Source: Antrihabitans stalagmiti (lineage in GTDB: Bacteria > Actinomycetota > Actinomycetes > Mycobacteriales > Mycobacteriaceae). Taken from it: a DNA stretch of 64,000 nucleotides. Below the pieces are notes generated by a model that saw only the letters and a program-made list of their open reading frames with translations, ran no database searches and was not told the DNA's origin. Numbering within the stretch: the stretch's first letter is position 1; each line of letters opens with the position of its first letter. The position numbers and the translations under genes are program-made. The stretch covers positions 744,001 through 808,000 of the forward strand of contig NZ_JAEMNV010000003.1 in the NCBI RefSeq assembly GCF_016482825.1. Reading direction: 5' to 3'. Positions 52,911-61,750 of this stretch are shown piece by piece.

Positions 52911-54200
52911 ATGTCACGCACCGGCACCCCGAAGACCGCCGCTGAAATTCAGCAGGATTGGGATACCAACCCGCGCTGGAAGGGTCTGACTCGCAACTAC
53001 ACGGCCGAGCAGGTCGCAAAGCTGCAGGGCACCGTCGTAGAAGAAGCCACCCTCGCCCGTCGTGGCTCGGAGATCCTCTGGGATCTCGTGAACAACGAGG
53101 ACTACATCAACTCGCTCGGCGCCCTCACCGGCAACCAGGCCGTGCAGCAGGTCCGCGCCGGCCTCAAGGCCATCTACCTCTCGGGTTGGCAGGTCGCCGG
53201 TGACGCGAACCTGTCCGGCCACACCTACCCGGACCAGAGCCTCTACCCGGCCAACTCGGTCCCCTCCGTCGTGCGTCGCATCAACAACGCGCTGCTTCGC
53301 GCCGACGAAATCGCCAATGTCGAAGGCGACACCTCGGTCAGCAACTGGCTTGCCCCGATCGTTGCCGACGCCGAAGCAGGCTTCGGTGGCGCACTGAACG
53401 CCTACGAACTGCAGAAGGCCATGATCGCCGCCGGTGCCGCAGGTGTGCACTGGGAAGATCAGCTCGCCTCGGAGAAGAAGTGTGGCCACCTCGGTGGCAA
53501 GGTGCTCATCCCGACCCAGCAGCACATCCGCACCCTGACCTCCGCGCGTCTCGCGTCCGACGTTGCCGACGTTCCGTCGGTCATCATCGCCCGCACCGAC
53601 GCCGAGGCCGCGACCCTGCTCACCACCGATGTGGACGAGCGCGACCGTGAATTCCTCGACGGCACCCGCACCGCAGAAGGCTTCTTCGGCGTCAAGAACG
53701 GTATCGAGCCCTGCATCGCGCGTGCAAAGGCCTACGCCCCGTACGCCGATCTCATCTGGATGGAAACCGGCGTGCCGGACCTCGAAGTTGCCAAGCGCTT
53801 CGCCGAGGCCGTTCGCAGCGAATTCCCGGACCAGCTGTTGGCCTACAACTGCTCGCCTTCGTTCAACTGGAAGGCACACCTGGACGACGCGACCATCGCG
53901 AAGTTCCAGCGTGAGCTCGGCGCGATGGGCTTCAAGTTCCAGTTCATCACCCTCGCCGGCTTCCACTCGCTCAACTACGGCATGTTCGACCTGGCCTACG
54001 GTTACGCCCGCGAAGGCATGACCTCGTTCGTCGACCTGCAGGAACGCGAGTTCAAGGCAGCCGAAGAGCGTGGCTTCACCGCCATCAAGCACCAGCGTGA
54101 AGTTGGCGCAGGCTACTTCGACCTGATCGCAACCACCGTGGACCCGAACACCTCCACGGCAGCGCTCAAGGGCAGCACCGAAGAGGGCCAGTTCCACTGA
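52911..54200 (+). CDS. aceA: Isocitrate lyase
   Basis: A 429-residue glyoxylate-cycle enzyme splitting isocitrate into succinate and glyoxylate, needed for growth on acetate and fatty acids. The catalytic loop KKCGH holds Cys191, the same number as in M. tuberculosis Icl1. Other marks are [47 protein letters not shown] and [13 protein letters not shown] 52911 follows GGAGCAGGA. It precedes fadB2 as in mycobacteria and has a RamB-like operator upstream. No malate synthase gene is in the window. Confidence 0.97.
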   Translation: MSRTGTPKTAAEIQQDWDTNPRWKGLTRNYTAEQVAKLQGTVVEEATLARRGSEILWDLVNNEDYINSLGALTGNQAVQQVRAGLKAIYLSGWQVAGDANLSGHTYPDQSLYPANSVPSVVRRINNALLRADEIANVEGDTSVSNWLAPIVADAEAGFGGALNAYELQKAMIAAGAAGVHWEDQLASEKKCGHLGGKVLIPTQQHIRTLTSARLASDVADVPSVIIARTDAEAATLLTTDVDERDREFLDGTRTAEGFFGVKNGIEPCIARAKAYAPYADLIWMETGVPDLEVAKRFAEAVRSEFPDQLLAYNCSPSFNWKAHLDDATIAKFQRELGAMGFKFQFITLAGFHSLNYGMFDLAYGYAREGMTSFVDLQEREFKAAEERGFTAIKHQREVGAGYFDLIATTVDPNTSTAALKGSTEEGQFH

Positions 54201-54230
54201 TCCGCCTCCCCGGGACTTTGGCGCACTAGT

Positions 54231-54262
54231 CGGTGGCCCGCAATTCGCGTTGCGGGCCGCCG
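54231..54262 (+). terminator. Hairpin between aceA and fadB2
   Basis: GGCCCGCAA (54235-54243) pairs with TTGCGGGCC (54250-54258); the stem extends to 13 bp with one G-U pair. It lacks a T-run but follows the aceA stop by 31 bp, so it may reduce read-through or protect the aceA message. Confidence 0.6.
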
Positions 54263-54380
54263 GTGCGTGAGTGGTCATGCTTTGGGCGTGCCCGGCGAGT
54301 TACCCATGTGCTCGCCAAATCTGTTGTCACCGATCAACATTTTCGTCACCGATGCACAGGCAAGTTGAGGAGCTATCCCC

Positions 54381-55271
54381 ATGTCCACCGAAAAAATTCA
54401 GCGGGTCGGTGTTATCGGTGCCGGACAGATGGGCGCCGGCATTGCCGAGGTCTGCGCACGCGCGCACATCGACGTGCTGGTGTTCGAGCAGACCCGCGAG
54501 CTCGCTGCCGCCGGGCGTTCGCGCATTCTGCGCTCGCTCGATCGTGGTGTGAGCAGCGGCAAGATCACCGAACGTGAGCGTGAGCAAGCCGCATGGCGAC
54601 TGCGCTTCACCTCCGACCTCGCCGACTTCGCCGACCGCCAGCTTGTGGTCGAAGCCGTACTCGAGGACGAGAAGATCAAAACCGCGATCTTCCGCGAACT
54701 CGACGAAGTGGTCACCGACCCCAACGCGGTGTTGGCGTCCAACACCTCCTCGATCCCGATCATGAAGATCGGCATCGCAACGAAGAACCCCGAGCGCGTG
54801 CTCGGGCTGCACTTCTTCAACCCCGTTCCAGTGCTGCCATTGGTCGAACTCGTCACGACGCTGAAGACGAGCACCGAGGTTGCACAGCGCGCGGAGGCCT
54901 TCGCCAGCGACGTCCTCGGCAAGCAGGTCGTCCGGTCCGCTGACCGCTCCGGGTTCGTCGTCAACGCCTTGCTCGTCCCGTACCTGCTTTCGGCAATTCG
55001 GATGGTCGAATCCGGATTCGCCACGAAGGAAGACATCGACAAGGCGACCGTCCTCGGTCTCGCACACCCGATGGGTCCGCTCGCGCTGACCGACCTGGTT
55101 GGGCTCGATACTGTCAAGTCGATCGCAGACTCGATGTACGAAGAGTTCAAGGAGCCGCTGTACTCGGCGCCTCCGCTGCTCATGCGTATGGTCGAAGCAG
55201 GGCTGGTCGGCAAGAAGTCGGGTGCTGGGTTCTACCAGTACACAGACAAGAACGGCCGCGTCGCGAAATAG
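54381..55271 (+). CDS. fadB2: 3-hydroxybutyryl-CoA dehydrogenase FadB2
   Basis: A 296-residue NAD(P)-dependent dehydrogenase: Rossmann motif GVIGAGQMGAGIAEV, ASNTSSIPI, the catalytic His-Glu pair in LGLHFFNPVPVLPLVELV, and the C-terminal dimer domain (SGFVVNALLVPYLLSAIRM, GLAHPMGPLALTDLVGLD). It interconverts acetoacetyl-CoA and 3-hydroxybutyryl-CoA in fatty-acid or butyrate metabolism. ATG follows GAGGAGC. The aceA-fadB2 order is conserved with M. tuberculosis Rv0467-Rv0468. Confidence 0.95.
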   Translation: MSTEKIQRVGVIGAGQMGAGIAEVCARAHIDVLVFEQTRELAAAGRSRILRSLDRGVSSGKITEREREQAAWRLRFTSDLADFADRQLVVEAVLEDEKIKTAIFRELDEVVTDPNAVLASNTSSIPIMKIGIATKNPERVLGLHFFNPVPVLPLVELVTTLKTSTEVAQRAEAFASDVLGKQVVRSADRSGFVVNALLVPYLLSAIRMVESGFATKEDIDKATVLGLAHPMGPLALTDLVGLDTVKSIADSMYEEFKEPLYSAPPLLMRMVEAGLVGKKSGAGFYQYTDKNGRVAK

Positions 55272-55278
55272 ACACTTG

Positions 55279-55330
55279 ACGCAGGTGAGCGCACGGCGGC
55301 CGATAGGGTCACAAGTGCGCTCACCTGCGT
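55279..55330 (+). promoter_or_regulatory. 16-bp perfect inverted repeat in front of the metE-like gene
   Basis: ACGCAGGTGAGCGCAC (55279-55294) and its exact complement GTGCGCTCACCTGCGT (55315-55330) flank 20 bases. It starts 8 bp after the fadB2 stop and is followed by a TTT-CGCG-TTTT stretch, so it can serve as a fadB2 terminator. A control site for the next gene is equally possible. No cobalamin riboswitch consensus is seen. Confidence 0.6.
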
Positions 55331-55361
55331 TTCGCGTTTTCGGAGAAAGGTCGACATTTCC

Positions 55362-57659
55362 ATGGCCAGCAGCGGGGACGGTTACGGGTCCAGCGTTCTC
55401 GGATATCCGCGAATCGGTCCACATCGAGAACTCAAACGAGCGCTCGAGGGCTACTGGCACGGCAGCGTCAGTCGCGAGGAACTGCTGACCGTCGGCCGTG
55501 ATCTGCAAGAGTCCGCGATCAGCGAGCTAGCCGCCACGGGCATCACCCAGGTCCCCGGCAATACCTTTTCCTTCTACGATCACGTCCTCGACAACGCGTT
55601 GCTTTTCGGTGCCGTCCCCACCCGATACAAGCCGTTCCAGGATTCGATGGATCCGCTGGACTTCTACTTCACCATGGCTCGCGGCGGCCCGGATTATCCG
55701 CCGCTGGAGCTGGTGAAATATTTCGGGACGAACTACCACTACCGTCAGCCGGAACTCGATGCGACGACCGAATTCTCGCTGCACGCGGAAGCTTTGCTCG
55801 ACGAACTCGATCGCGCCCGAGCGCGCGGTATCGAACTGCGACCGGTTGTGCTCGGCCCGGTCTCGCTGTTGCTGCTCTCGAAGGTAGCTCCGTGCGAAAC
55901 GGATCCCGAGTTCACGACACTGAGCCTGCTCGACACACTGCTGCCGCAGTACGAGGCGCTGTTCACCGAACTCGCCAGACGTAACGCGACCTGTGTGCAA
56001 CTCGACGAGCCGTCCTTCACCAGTGACCGGACGTCTGAGGAACTTGCCGCGTTCGAGAAGACCTACCAACGCTTGTCGACGTCGGGGCTGCGGCCGCGCA
56101 TGCTCGTCACCGGCCCCTACGGCGACTTCGGTGAAGCGCTCACCATTCTCGCCGCGTCGAAGGTCGAGGCGATCGGTCTGGATCTGGCGTCGCATCGAGT
56201 CAAGCCCGACGACCTCGCCGCGATCCCGGGGATCAAACGCAAGCGGCTGTACGCGGGCGTGATCAGCGGCCGAAACGTCTGGCGCGCAGACCGTTTCGTC
56301 ACCCTGACCTACCTGAACGAGCTTGCGAAGGTCTGCCCCGATCTAGTCGTGTCGACCGGCTGCACGCTGTTGCACGTGCCGTACGACGTGCTCGTCGAGT
56401 ACGAGATCGACGGCAATGTCGCCGACCGTCTCGCGTTCGCGAAGCAGAAGACCACCGAAGTCGTCTCCCTTGCCAAGGCGCTCACGGACGGTCCGTCGGA
56501 GAAGTGGCGTAAGCGACCGACCTCGGTGCATTTCAAGCAGAAGCACGCTGTCCGCCAGCGGGTCTATGCGGTCACCGACGAGATGCGGCAGCGCGAGCCG
56601 TACGAGGTCCGCAAAGTCGCGCAGCAGGAAAAGTTGAAGCTGCCCGTGGTTCCAGCGACGACGTTGGGATCGTTTCCGCACAGCGACCAGATCAAACAAG
56701 CGCGCTACGAACTCGGTCAGGGCCGCCTGGAGTGGGACGAGTACCGCACGCGCGTCCAAGCCGAAATCGAAGCCACGATACGTCTGCAGGAAGACATCGG
56801 ACTCGATGTTCTTGTGCACGGCGAGCACGAGCGCAACGACATGATTCAGTACTTCGCCGAACTGCTCGAAGGCTTTTCGTTCACGCACAACGGTTGGGTG
56901 CAGGTCTACGGTTCGCGCTGTGTGCGTCCGCCGATCCTCTACGGCGACGTGTCTCGGCCTGCACCGATGAGCGTCGAGTGGTCGACCTACGCGCAGTCGC
57001 TGACGGACAGGCCGGTCAAAGGCATCGTCACGGGTCCGGTCACGATGCTCGCTCGTTCGTTCGTCCGACAGGACCAACCGCTGTACGAGACGGCCGATCA
57101 GGTCGCCCTAGCGATCCGCGACGAGGTCGTCGACCTGGAAAAGGCCGGCATCGGCATCATCCAGGTCGACGAACCCGCAATCCGCGAATTGCTGCCGCTA
57201 CGAGAAAAAGGCCGCGCGGAGTACCTGCGATGGTCGGTAGCTGCGTTCCGCCTGGCGACCTCCGGCGTGCGCCCCGAGACTCAGATCCACACCCACATCG
57301 GGTATTCGGGTCTGCAGATCGTCGTCGACGCCATCGAAGAACTCGATGCCGACGTGACGGCGATCGTTGCAACGCGATCGATCGAGTGGGTGCTCGAAGC
57401 GCTGCAGGGCGACGTGTCCGAAGGTGCAGGCCTGACGCGGGGCGTCGGTCCAGGTGTGTACGAGAGCAGGTCCGCGCGCATCCCTGACATCGACGAACTC
57501 GACGAGTTGCTCACGAAAGCGTCCGATGCGGTCGACATCGACCGGTTGTGGGCGAACCCTGACGGCGGTTTGAAGACGAGGCACCACTGGCAACTCGATC
57601 CGTCGCTGCGCAACCTCGTCGCTGCGGCCAGGCGCCTGAGGCGGCGAAGCCGCTCGTGA
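55362..57659 (+). CDS. MetE-family protein lacking the catalytic zinc ligands
   Basis: A 765-residue homologue of cobalamin-independent methionine synthase along its full length: LGYPRIGPHRELKRALEGYW, the folate-binding half, HGEHERNDMIQYFAELLEG, GYxSRCVRPP-type GSRCVRPPILYGDVSRPAP, IIQVDEPAIRELLPLR. In classical MetE zinc is held by His, Cys, Glu and Cys. Here HxC reads His645-Ile-Gly647, the Glu of IETSRS is Val669, and the Cys of NPDCGLKTR is Gly735, so three of four ligands are gone. Homocysteine activation by zinc therefore seems impossible, and another methyl acceptor or a non-catalytic role is likely. The last residues (RRRSRS) and stop are read from palindromic repeat copy 5. ATG follows GGAGAAAGG. 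Confidence 0.9.
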   Translation: MASSGDGYGSSVLGYPRIGPHRELKRALEGYWHGSVSREELLTVGRDLQESAISELAATGITQVPGNTFSFYDHVLDNALLFGAVPTRYKPFQDSMDPLDFYFTMARGGPDYPPLELVKYFGTNYHYRQPELDATTEFSLHAEALLDELDRARARGIELRPVVLGPVSLLLLSKVAPCETDPEFTTLSLLDTLLPQYEALFTELARRNATCVQLDEPSFTSDRTSEELAAFEKTYQRLSTSGLRPRMLVTGPYGDFGEALTILAASKVEAIGLDLASHRVKPDDLAAIPGIKRKRLYAGVISGRNVWRADRFVTLTYLNELAKVCPDLVVSTGCTLLHVPYDVLVEYEIDGNVADRLAFAKQKTTEVVSLAKALTDGPSEKWRKRPTSVHFKQKHAVRQRVYAVTDEMRQREPYEVRKVAQQEKLKLPVVPATTLGSFPHSDQIKQARYELGQGRLEWDEYRTRVQAEIEATIRLQEDIGLDVLVHGEHERNDMIQYFAELLEGFSFTHNGWVQVYGSRCVRPPILYGDVSRPAPMSVEWSTYAQSLTDRPVKGIVTGPVTMLARSFVRQDQPLYETADQVALAIRDEVVDLEKAGIGIIQVDEPAIRELLPLREKGRAEYLRWSVAAFRLATSGVRPETQIHTHIGYSGLQIVVDAIEELDADVTAIVATRSIEWVLEALQGDVSEGAGLTRGVGPGVYESRSARIPDIDELDELLTKASDAVDIDRLWANPDGGLKTRHHWQLDPSLRNLVAAARRLRRRSRS

Positions 57660-57713
57660 GTCCTTTCGGAGGGCGGAACCTCCTAAAGGACGCACGAGCC
57701 GCGTAGCGGCCTA
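57640..57713. repeat. Palindromic intergenic repeat, copy 5
   Basis: GGCGGCGAAGCCGC, then TCGTGAGTCCTTTCGGAGG, six bases, CCTCCTAAAGGACGCACGA and a right arm GCCGCGTAGCGGCC. The stem has two mismatches in 19. It supplies the stop codon of the MetE-like gene and touches the stop of the convergent 57711 gene; a T6 run follows at about 57717. Confidence 0.88.
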
Positions 57714-58181
57714 CGGCTTTTTTCGGCTGGGCCGCAGCGGCGGAACGACTATTCCCGCGAGTCCACGTAGCCCGGCGAAAGCCAGATTGCCGAAGTCGAA
57801 GTAGTCGTGCATCCGGACGATCTCGCCGCTGTGCACTTCGAAGCGGCCGAACGCCCAGATCACCATTTCCAGCGGGCCGACCTTGACGAATTCTCGACGG
57901 GCGGTGAGGACGACTTCGCCGTTGCCCGCGATCTCGAGGCCGACCAGGTCGAAGTTGCTCAGCAGGCTCGCTGCCAGACCGAACACGTGACGGAAAGCTG
58001 CACGGCCGCGGACGGACGGTAGCCCGGACTGCGTCAGTACGAACGTCTCCGACAGCAGCCCTGCGGCGGCGTCTGGATCGAGAGCTTGCAGTGAACGAAG
58101 GAATGCCCGGACCACTTCGACTTCGAGCGTCTCACCCATACGGATGTGTGGATCGAGTTTCGAGACCTGACCGTCTTCCAT
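57711..58181 (-). CDS. Limonene-1,2-epoxide hydrolase-like (SnoaL fold) protein
   Basis: A 156-residue NTF2-like protein: VEVVRAFLRSLQALDPDAAAGLL, the strand TFVLTQSGLPSVRGRAAFRHVFG, ARREFVKVGPLEMVIWAFGRFEVHSGEIVRMHDYFDFG and a basic tail. The final Asp motif (HDYFD) of limonene-epoxide hydrolase is present, but the Arg-x-Asp pair reads Arg-Arg-Glu, so activity is uncertain. ATG 58181 follows GGGAG at 7 bases. It converges on the MetE-like gene through palindromic repeat copy 5. Confidence 0.78.
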   Translation of the reverse strand: MEDGQVSKLDPHIRMGETLEVEVVRAFLRSLQALDPDAAAGLLSETFVLTQSGLPSVRGRAAFRHVFGLAASLLSNFDLVGLEIAGNGEVVLTARREFVKVGPLEMVIWAFGRFEVHSGEIVRMHDYFDFGNLAFAGLRGLAGIVVPPLRPSRKKP

Positions 58182-58323
58182 GTGGCACTCCCGTTCCGCA
58201 GCGATGTCGCGGGGCGACACTGCACCGAAAACACCTTAACCCGGTTGCCGCACGCGCGAACATATGTCGTGAGCCACGCTTTCGAATTGCCAGCGGCATG
58301 GATGCAGGGGTAGTGATGTATGC

Positions 58324-59364
58324 ATGGTCACCGCCGCCGCATATGCCGTTTCAGCTCCCGATGCCACGTTCGAGAAGGTGACGATCGATCGTCGCGAACT
58401 CGGTCCCACCGACGTAGCGATCGATATCAAGTTCGCCGGAATCTGTCATTCCGACATTCATACGGCTCGCAACGAATGGAAGGGCACGCAGTATCCGTGC
58501 GTTCCGGGCCACGAGATCGTCGGCCTCGTATCCGACGTCGGGTCGGAGGTCACCAAATTCAAGCGCGGTGACCGCGTCGGCGTCGGCTGCTTCGTCGATT
58601 CGTGCGGCGTCTGCGAGTCGTGTGTTGCAGGCGAAGAGCAGTACTGCATAAAAGGTGTTGTGGCGACGTACAATTCGCCGTTGCCGGACGGTTCGCCCAC
58701 GTTGGGCGGTTACTCGACCCACGTCGTCGTCACCGAAGGGTTTGTGTTGTCGATACCCGACGGACTCGACCTCGACGTCGCAGCGCCGCTGCTGTGCGCA
58801 GGCATCACGCTGTACTCACCGCTCAAGCATTGGGGCGCAGGCCCCGGCAAGCAGGTCGCGATCATCGGCATGGGCGGCCTCGGCCACGTCGGTGTGAAGA
58901 TTGCCAACGCCCTCGGCGCCGAGGTGACCGTACTGAGCCAGTCGTTGAGCAAAGAGGAAGACGGCAAACGTCTCGGCGCGCATCACTACTACGCCACGAG
59001 TGATCGAAATACGTTCAAGGAGTTGAAGAATCGGTTCGACCTGATCCTCAACACCGTGTCCGTGAACTTGAACATCGACTCCTATCTGCGTCTGCTCGCC
59101 GTGAACGGAACACTCGTCGAACTCGGTCTGCCCGAGAATCCGATCGAGGTGCGCGCGTCGTTCCTCGCCGCCAATCGGCGCAGTCTCGCTGGCTCGATGG
59201 TCGGTGGCATCGCACAGACGCAGGAGATGCTCGACTTCTGTGCCGAGCACGGTATCGGCGCGGAAATCGAAGTGATCGCCGCGGACAAGATCGACGAGGC
59301 ATACGAGCGGGTCCTTGCCAGCAACGTGCGCTATCGCTTCGTCATCGACGCCGCGACCATGTGA
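58324..59364 (+). CDS. Zinc-dependent NAD(P) alcohol dehydrogenase (AdhC/YahK-like)
   Basis: A 346-residue medium-chain dehydrogenase of the cinnamyl-alcohol type. Catalytic zinc ligands lie in GICHSDIH and PGHEIVG, the structural zinc is held by the four Cys of [16 protein letters not shown], and the cofactor site is [17 protein letters not shown]. It probably reduces aldehydes with NADPH, like M. tuberculosis AdhC. The ATG at 58324 begins at the conserved N-terminus. It converges on the ABC ATPase gene with 8 bp between stops. Confidence 0.9.
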   Translation: MVTAAAYAVSAPDATFEKVTIDRRELGPTDVAIDIKFAGICHSDIHTARNEWKGTQYPCVPGHEIVGLVSDVGSEVTKFKRGDRVGVGCFVDSCGVCESCVAGEEQYCIKGVVATYNSPLPDGSPTLGGYSTHVVVTEGFVLSIPDGLDLDVAAPLLCAGITLYSPLKHWGAGPGKQVAIIGMGGLGHVGVKIANALGAEVTVLSQSLSKEEDGKRLGAHHYYATSDRNTFKELKNRFDLILNTVSVNLNIDSYLRLLAVNGTLVELGLPENPIEVRASFLAANRRSLAGSMVGGIAQTQEMLDFCAEHGIGAEIEVIAADKIDEAYERVLASNVRYRFVIDAATM

Positions 59365-59372
59365 CGGTCTGA

Positions 59373-60128
59373 CTACACAGGATCCAGGATCCGCTGCAGG
59401 AACTGGCGGGTTCTTGCTTGTGTCGGGTCGACGAGGACCTTGCCCGGCGGACCGGACTCGACCACGAGACCGCCTTCGATGAACAGCACCTGATCGGCGA
59501 CCTGCTGCGCGAAGCGAATCTCGTGGGTGACGATCACCATCGTCCAGCCTTGGCTCGCAAGGTCTTTGATGACGCGGAGCACCTCGCCGACCAGTTCCGG
59601 ATCGAGCGCCGATGTTGGCTCGTCGAACAGCATCAGTTTCGGTTTCATCGCAAGCGCACGAGCGATGCCGACGCGTTGTTGCTGTCCGCCCGACAGTTGG
59701 TACGGATACTGATCGGCCTTGGCGCCGAGCCCGACACTCTCGAGCAGTTCGAGGGCGTCGGACTTCGCTTCCGCTTTCGACCGTTTCTGGACGATGACGG
59801 GACCTTCGATGACGTTCTGCAGCACCGTCTTGTGTGGGAAGAGGTTGTGACTCTGGAACACCATGCCGCTCTGGGCACGGAATCGGGCCAGCTGCGCGCG
59901 CTCGACCTTCTTGCCGAAGTCGACGGAAACGTCGGCGATCGTGATGACGCCTGCATCGGCCTGATCGAGCGCATTGAGCGCCCGCAGGACCGTCGTCTTG
60001 CCGGATCCGGACGGACCGATGACGACGGTCACCGAACCGGACGCGGCGGTGAACGAGATGTCCTTCAAGACCTCGTGATCGCCGAACGCTTTACGTATTC
60101 CGGCGACTTCGAGCAACGGTTCGGTCAT
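59373..60128 (-). CDS. Polar amino acid ABC transporter ATP-binding protein
   Basis: A 251-residue GlnQ/TcyC-type ATPase: Walker A GPSGSGKTTVLRALN, Q-loop FQSHNLFPHKTV, signature LSGGQQQRVGIARALAM, Walker B LMLFDEPTSALDPELV, THEIRFAQQVADQV. Its ATG overlaps the permease stop (ATGA), fixing the start at 60128. Third gene of a receptor-permease-ATPase operon. Confidence 0.93.
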   Translation of the reverse strand: MTEPLLEVAGIRKAFGDHEVLKDISFTAASGSVTVVIGPSGSGKTTVLRALNALDQADAGVITIADVSVDFGKKVERAQLARFRAQSGMVFQSHNLFPHKTVLQNVIEGPVIVQKRSKAEAKSDALELLESVGLGAKADQYPYQLSGGQQQRVGIARALAMKPKLMLFDEPTSALDPELVGEVLRVIKDLASQGWTMVIVTHEIRFAQQVADQVLFIEGGLVVESGPPGKVLVDPTQARTRQFLQRILDPV

Positions 60129-60793
60129 TTCGCCACGTACCTGTCCAGTCGAGTTTCGAGCCTGCCCTGCGCGAACGAGAGCACCAAGCAGATAACCCAG
60201 TAGTACACCGCAGCGACGCCGTAGAGGGCGAAGAAGTCGAACGTAGGCGCCGCCGCCAACTGCGCAACCCGCAGCAACTCCGTCACAAGGACGGTCGATG
60301 CGAGCGAGGTGTCCTTCACCAGCGAGATCAGCGTGTTCGACAGCGGCGGGACCGCGGTCCGGGCGGCCTGCGGCAGAACGATCCGTCGCAGCGTCGTCGG
60401 ATACCGCATGCCGATCGTCTGCGCAGCCTCCCACTGTCCCTTCGGGATACTGAGAATCGCGGCCCGAATCACCTCGGCCGCATAACCTCCGACGTTGAGG
60501 CTGAATGCGATGACTGCCGCGGGAAACGGATCGATGACGATATCGAACTGCGGCAATGCGTAGAACACGATGAACAACTGCACGAGCAACGGTGTGCCGC
60601 GAATGATCGAGATGTAGAACCGCGCCGCTGCCGACAGCGGCAGGATTTTCGAGATCCGCGCGAGTGCGACGAACAGCGCGATCACAAGACCGAGTGCAAA
60701 GCTGATGATCGTCAGCGGAATCGTCTTGGTGACGGTGGCCTCTAACATCGGCCCGAGGTTGTTCCAGATCAGCTCACGGGTGTTGGCATCCAT
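60125..60793 (-). CDS. Polar amino acid ABC transporter permease
   Basis: A 222-residue HisM/TcyB-type permease with about five helices. FYISIIRGTPLLVQLFIVFYALP (about 59-81) is the family N-terminal signature, and the ATPase-contact EAA loop reads GQWEAAQTIGMRYPTTLRRIVLPQA (about 123-147). It is 15 bp downstream of the receptor gene. It works as a homodimer because only one permease gene is present. Confidence 0.93.
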   Translation of the reverse strand: MDANTRELIWNNLGPMLEATVTKTIPLTIISFALGLVIALFVALARISKILPLSAAARFYISIIRGTPLLVQLFIVFYALPQFDIVIDPFPAAVIAFSLNVGGYAAEVIRAAILSIPKGQWEAAQTIGMRYPTTLRRIVLPQAARTAVPPLSNTLISLVKDTSLASTVLVTELLRVAQLAAAPTFDFFALYGVAAVYYWVICLVLSFAQGRLETRLDRYVAK

Positions 60794-60808
60794 GTGTGTT
60801 GTCGCCGG

Positions 60809-61588
60809 CTACTGCTGGCTGACGTCCTGGCCGAAATACTTGTCGGAGATCTTGGCAAGCGTTCCGTCGGCCCGCAGTTCGTCGAGCGCCTTGTTCACGT
60901 CGGCGATCAAACCGCTGTCCTTGCGTGCAGCGAACACCTGCAGGCTGGTGTCGTCGGTTGTGCCCGCGATCTTGATGTCGGAATCGTTCTTCTGCTTCTG
61001 GTAGTCGGCGACGGCGAGGTTGTCGTTGACCGTGGCGTCGACGCGTCCGTCCTTGAGCAGTTGGATCGCCTGCACGAAGCCTTCGACCGACTCGACCTTC
61101 GCGCCTGCGTCGGTGGCTACCTTCGCCCAGTTGCTCGTCGCGGACTGCGCGGTGGTCTTGCCCTGCAGGTCTGCGAGCGTCGTGATGTCGTTGTTGTCGG
61201 CGCGGGTGACGATGACACCTTCGGACACCGTGTACGGCTCGGAGAGGTCGTACTTGCCCTTGCGGTCGTCGTTGAGGGTGACCTGATTGGCGACGAGGTC
61301 GAATCGCTTCGATTCGAGGCCGGCGAAGATCGAGTCCCATGGAATCTGGACGAACTCGACACGCACGCCGAGCTTCTCGCCGACAGCCTCGATGACCTCG
61401 ATGTCGTAGCCGGCGAGCTCGCCGTTCTCCTGGAAGCTGAACGGCGGATAGGTGCCCTCCGTACCGACTTTGAGCACCCCGTCTTCTTTGACCTTGTCGA
61501 TCACGGGACCGTCGGAGTCACCGCCGCAGCCGGTGAAACTCACCGCGGCAATGGCAGCGAACGCGATGGCGATCATTTTGCGGCGCAC
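60809..61588 (-). CDS. Amino acid (possibly cystine) binding lipoprotein
   Basis: A 259-residue class-3 solute-binding protein with a short signal peptide and lipobox SFTGC (Cys about 21). The mature domain has LKVGTEGTYPPFSFQENGELAGYDIEV, LNDDRKGKYDLSEPYTVS and GRVDATVNDNLAVADYQK; the DATVNDNLA motif resembles cystine receptors of the FliY/TcyA type, but other polar amino acids are possible. GTG 61588 follows AAGGAG at 5 bases. First gene of the operon. Confidence 0.9.
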   Translation of the reverse strand: MRRKMIAIAFAAIAAVSFTGCGGDSDGPVIDKVKEDGVLKVGTEGTYPPFSFQENGELAGYDIEVIEAVGEKLGVRVEFVQIPWDSIFAGLESKRFDLVANQVTLNDDRKGKYDLSEPYTVSEGVIVTRADNNDITTLADLQGKTTAQSATSNWAKVATDAGAKVESVEGFVQAIQLLKDGRVDATVNDNLAVADYQKQKNDSDIKIAGTTDDTSLQVFAARKDSGLIADVNKALDELRADGTLAKISDKYFGQDVSQQ

Positions 61589-61750
61589 AGGAACTCCTTC
61601 GGGGCTGGCACACGTCGAGACGCAACCATAGGTGAAGTCGGTACAACTGCAGCAGGCTTGCGATCAGCGTGCGCGAAACAGTTGCTCCGACCCTAACCAG
61701 TTCCGTCCATCCACGGTGGGATTCCCACCCAGCAGGCTGCGTCGACGCGG

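Noticed and set aside
52914..54278. 454-codon frame antisense to aceA
   Set aside because: Shadow of isocitrate lyase, low-complexity Gly/Val/Arg composition.
55272..55361. Cobalamin riboswitch before the metE-like gene
   Set aside because: Only 90 bases are available and no B12-box-like sequence is visible; the dyad is better explained as a terminator or operator.
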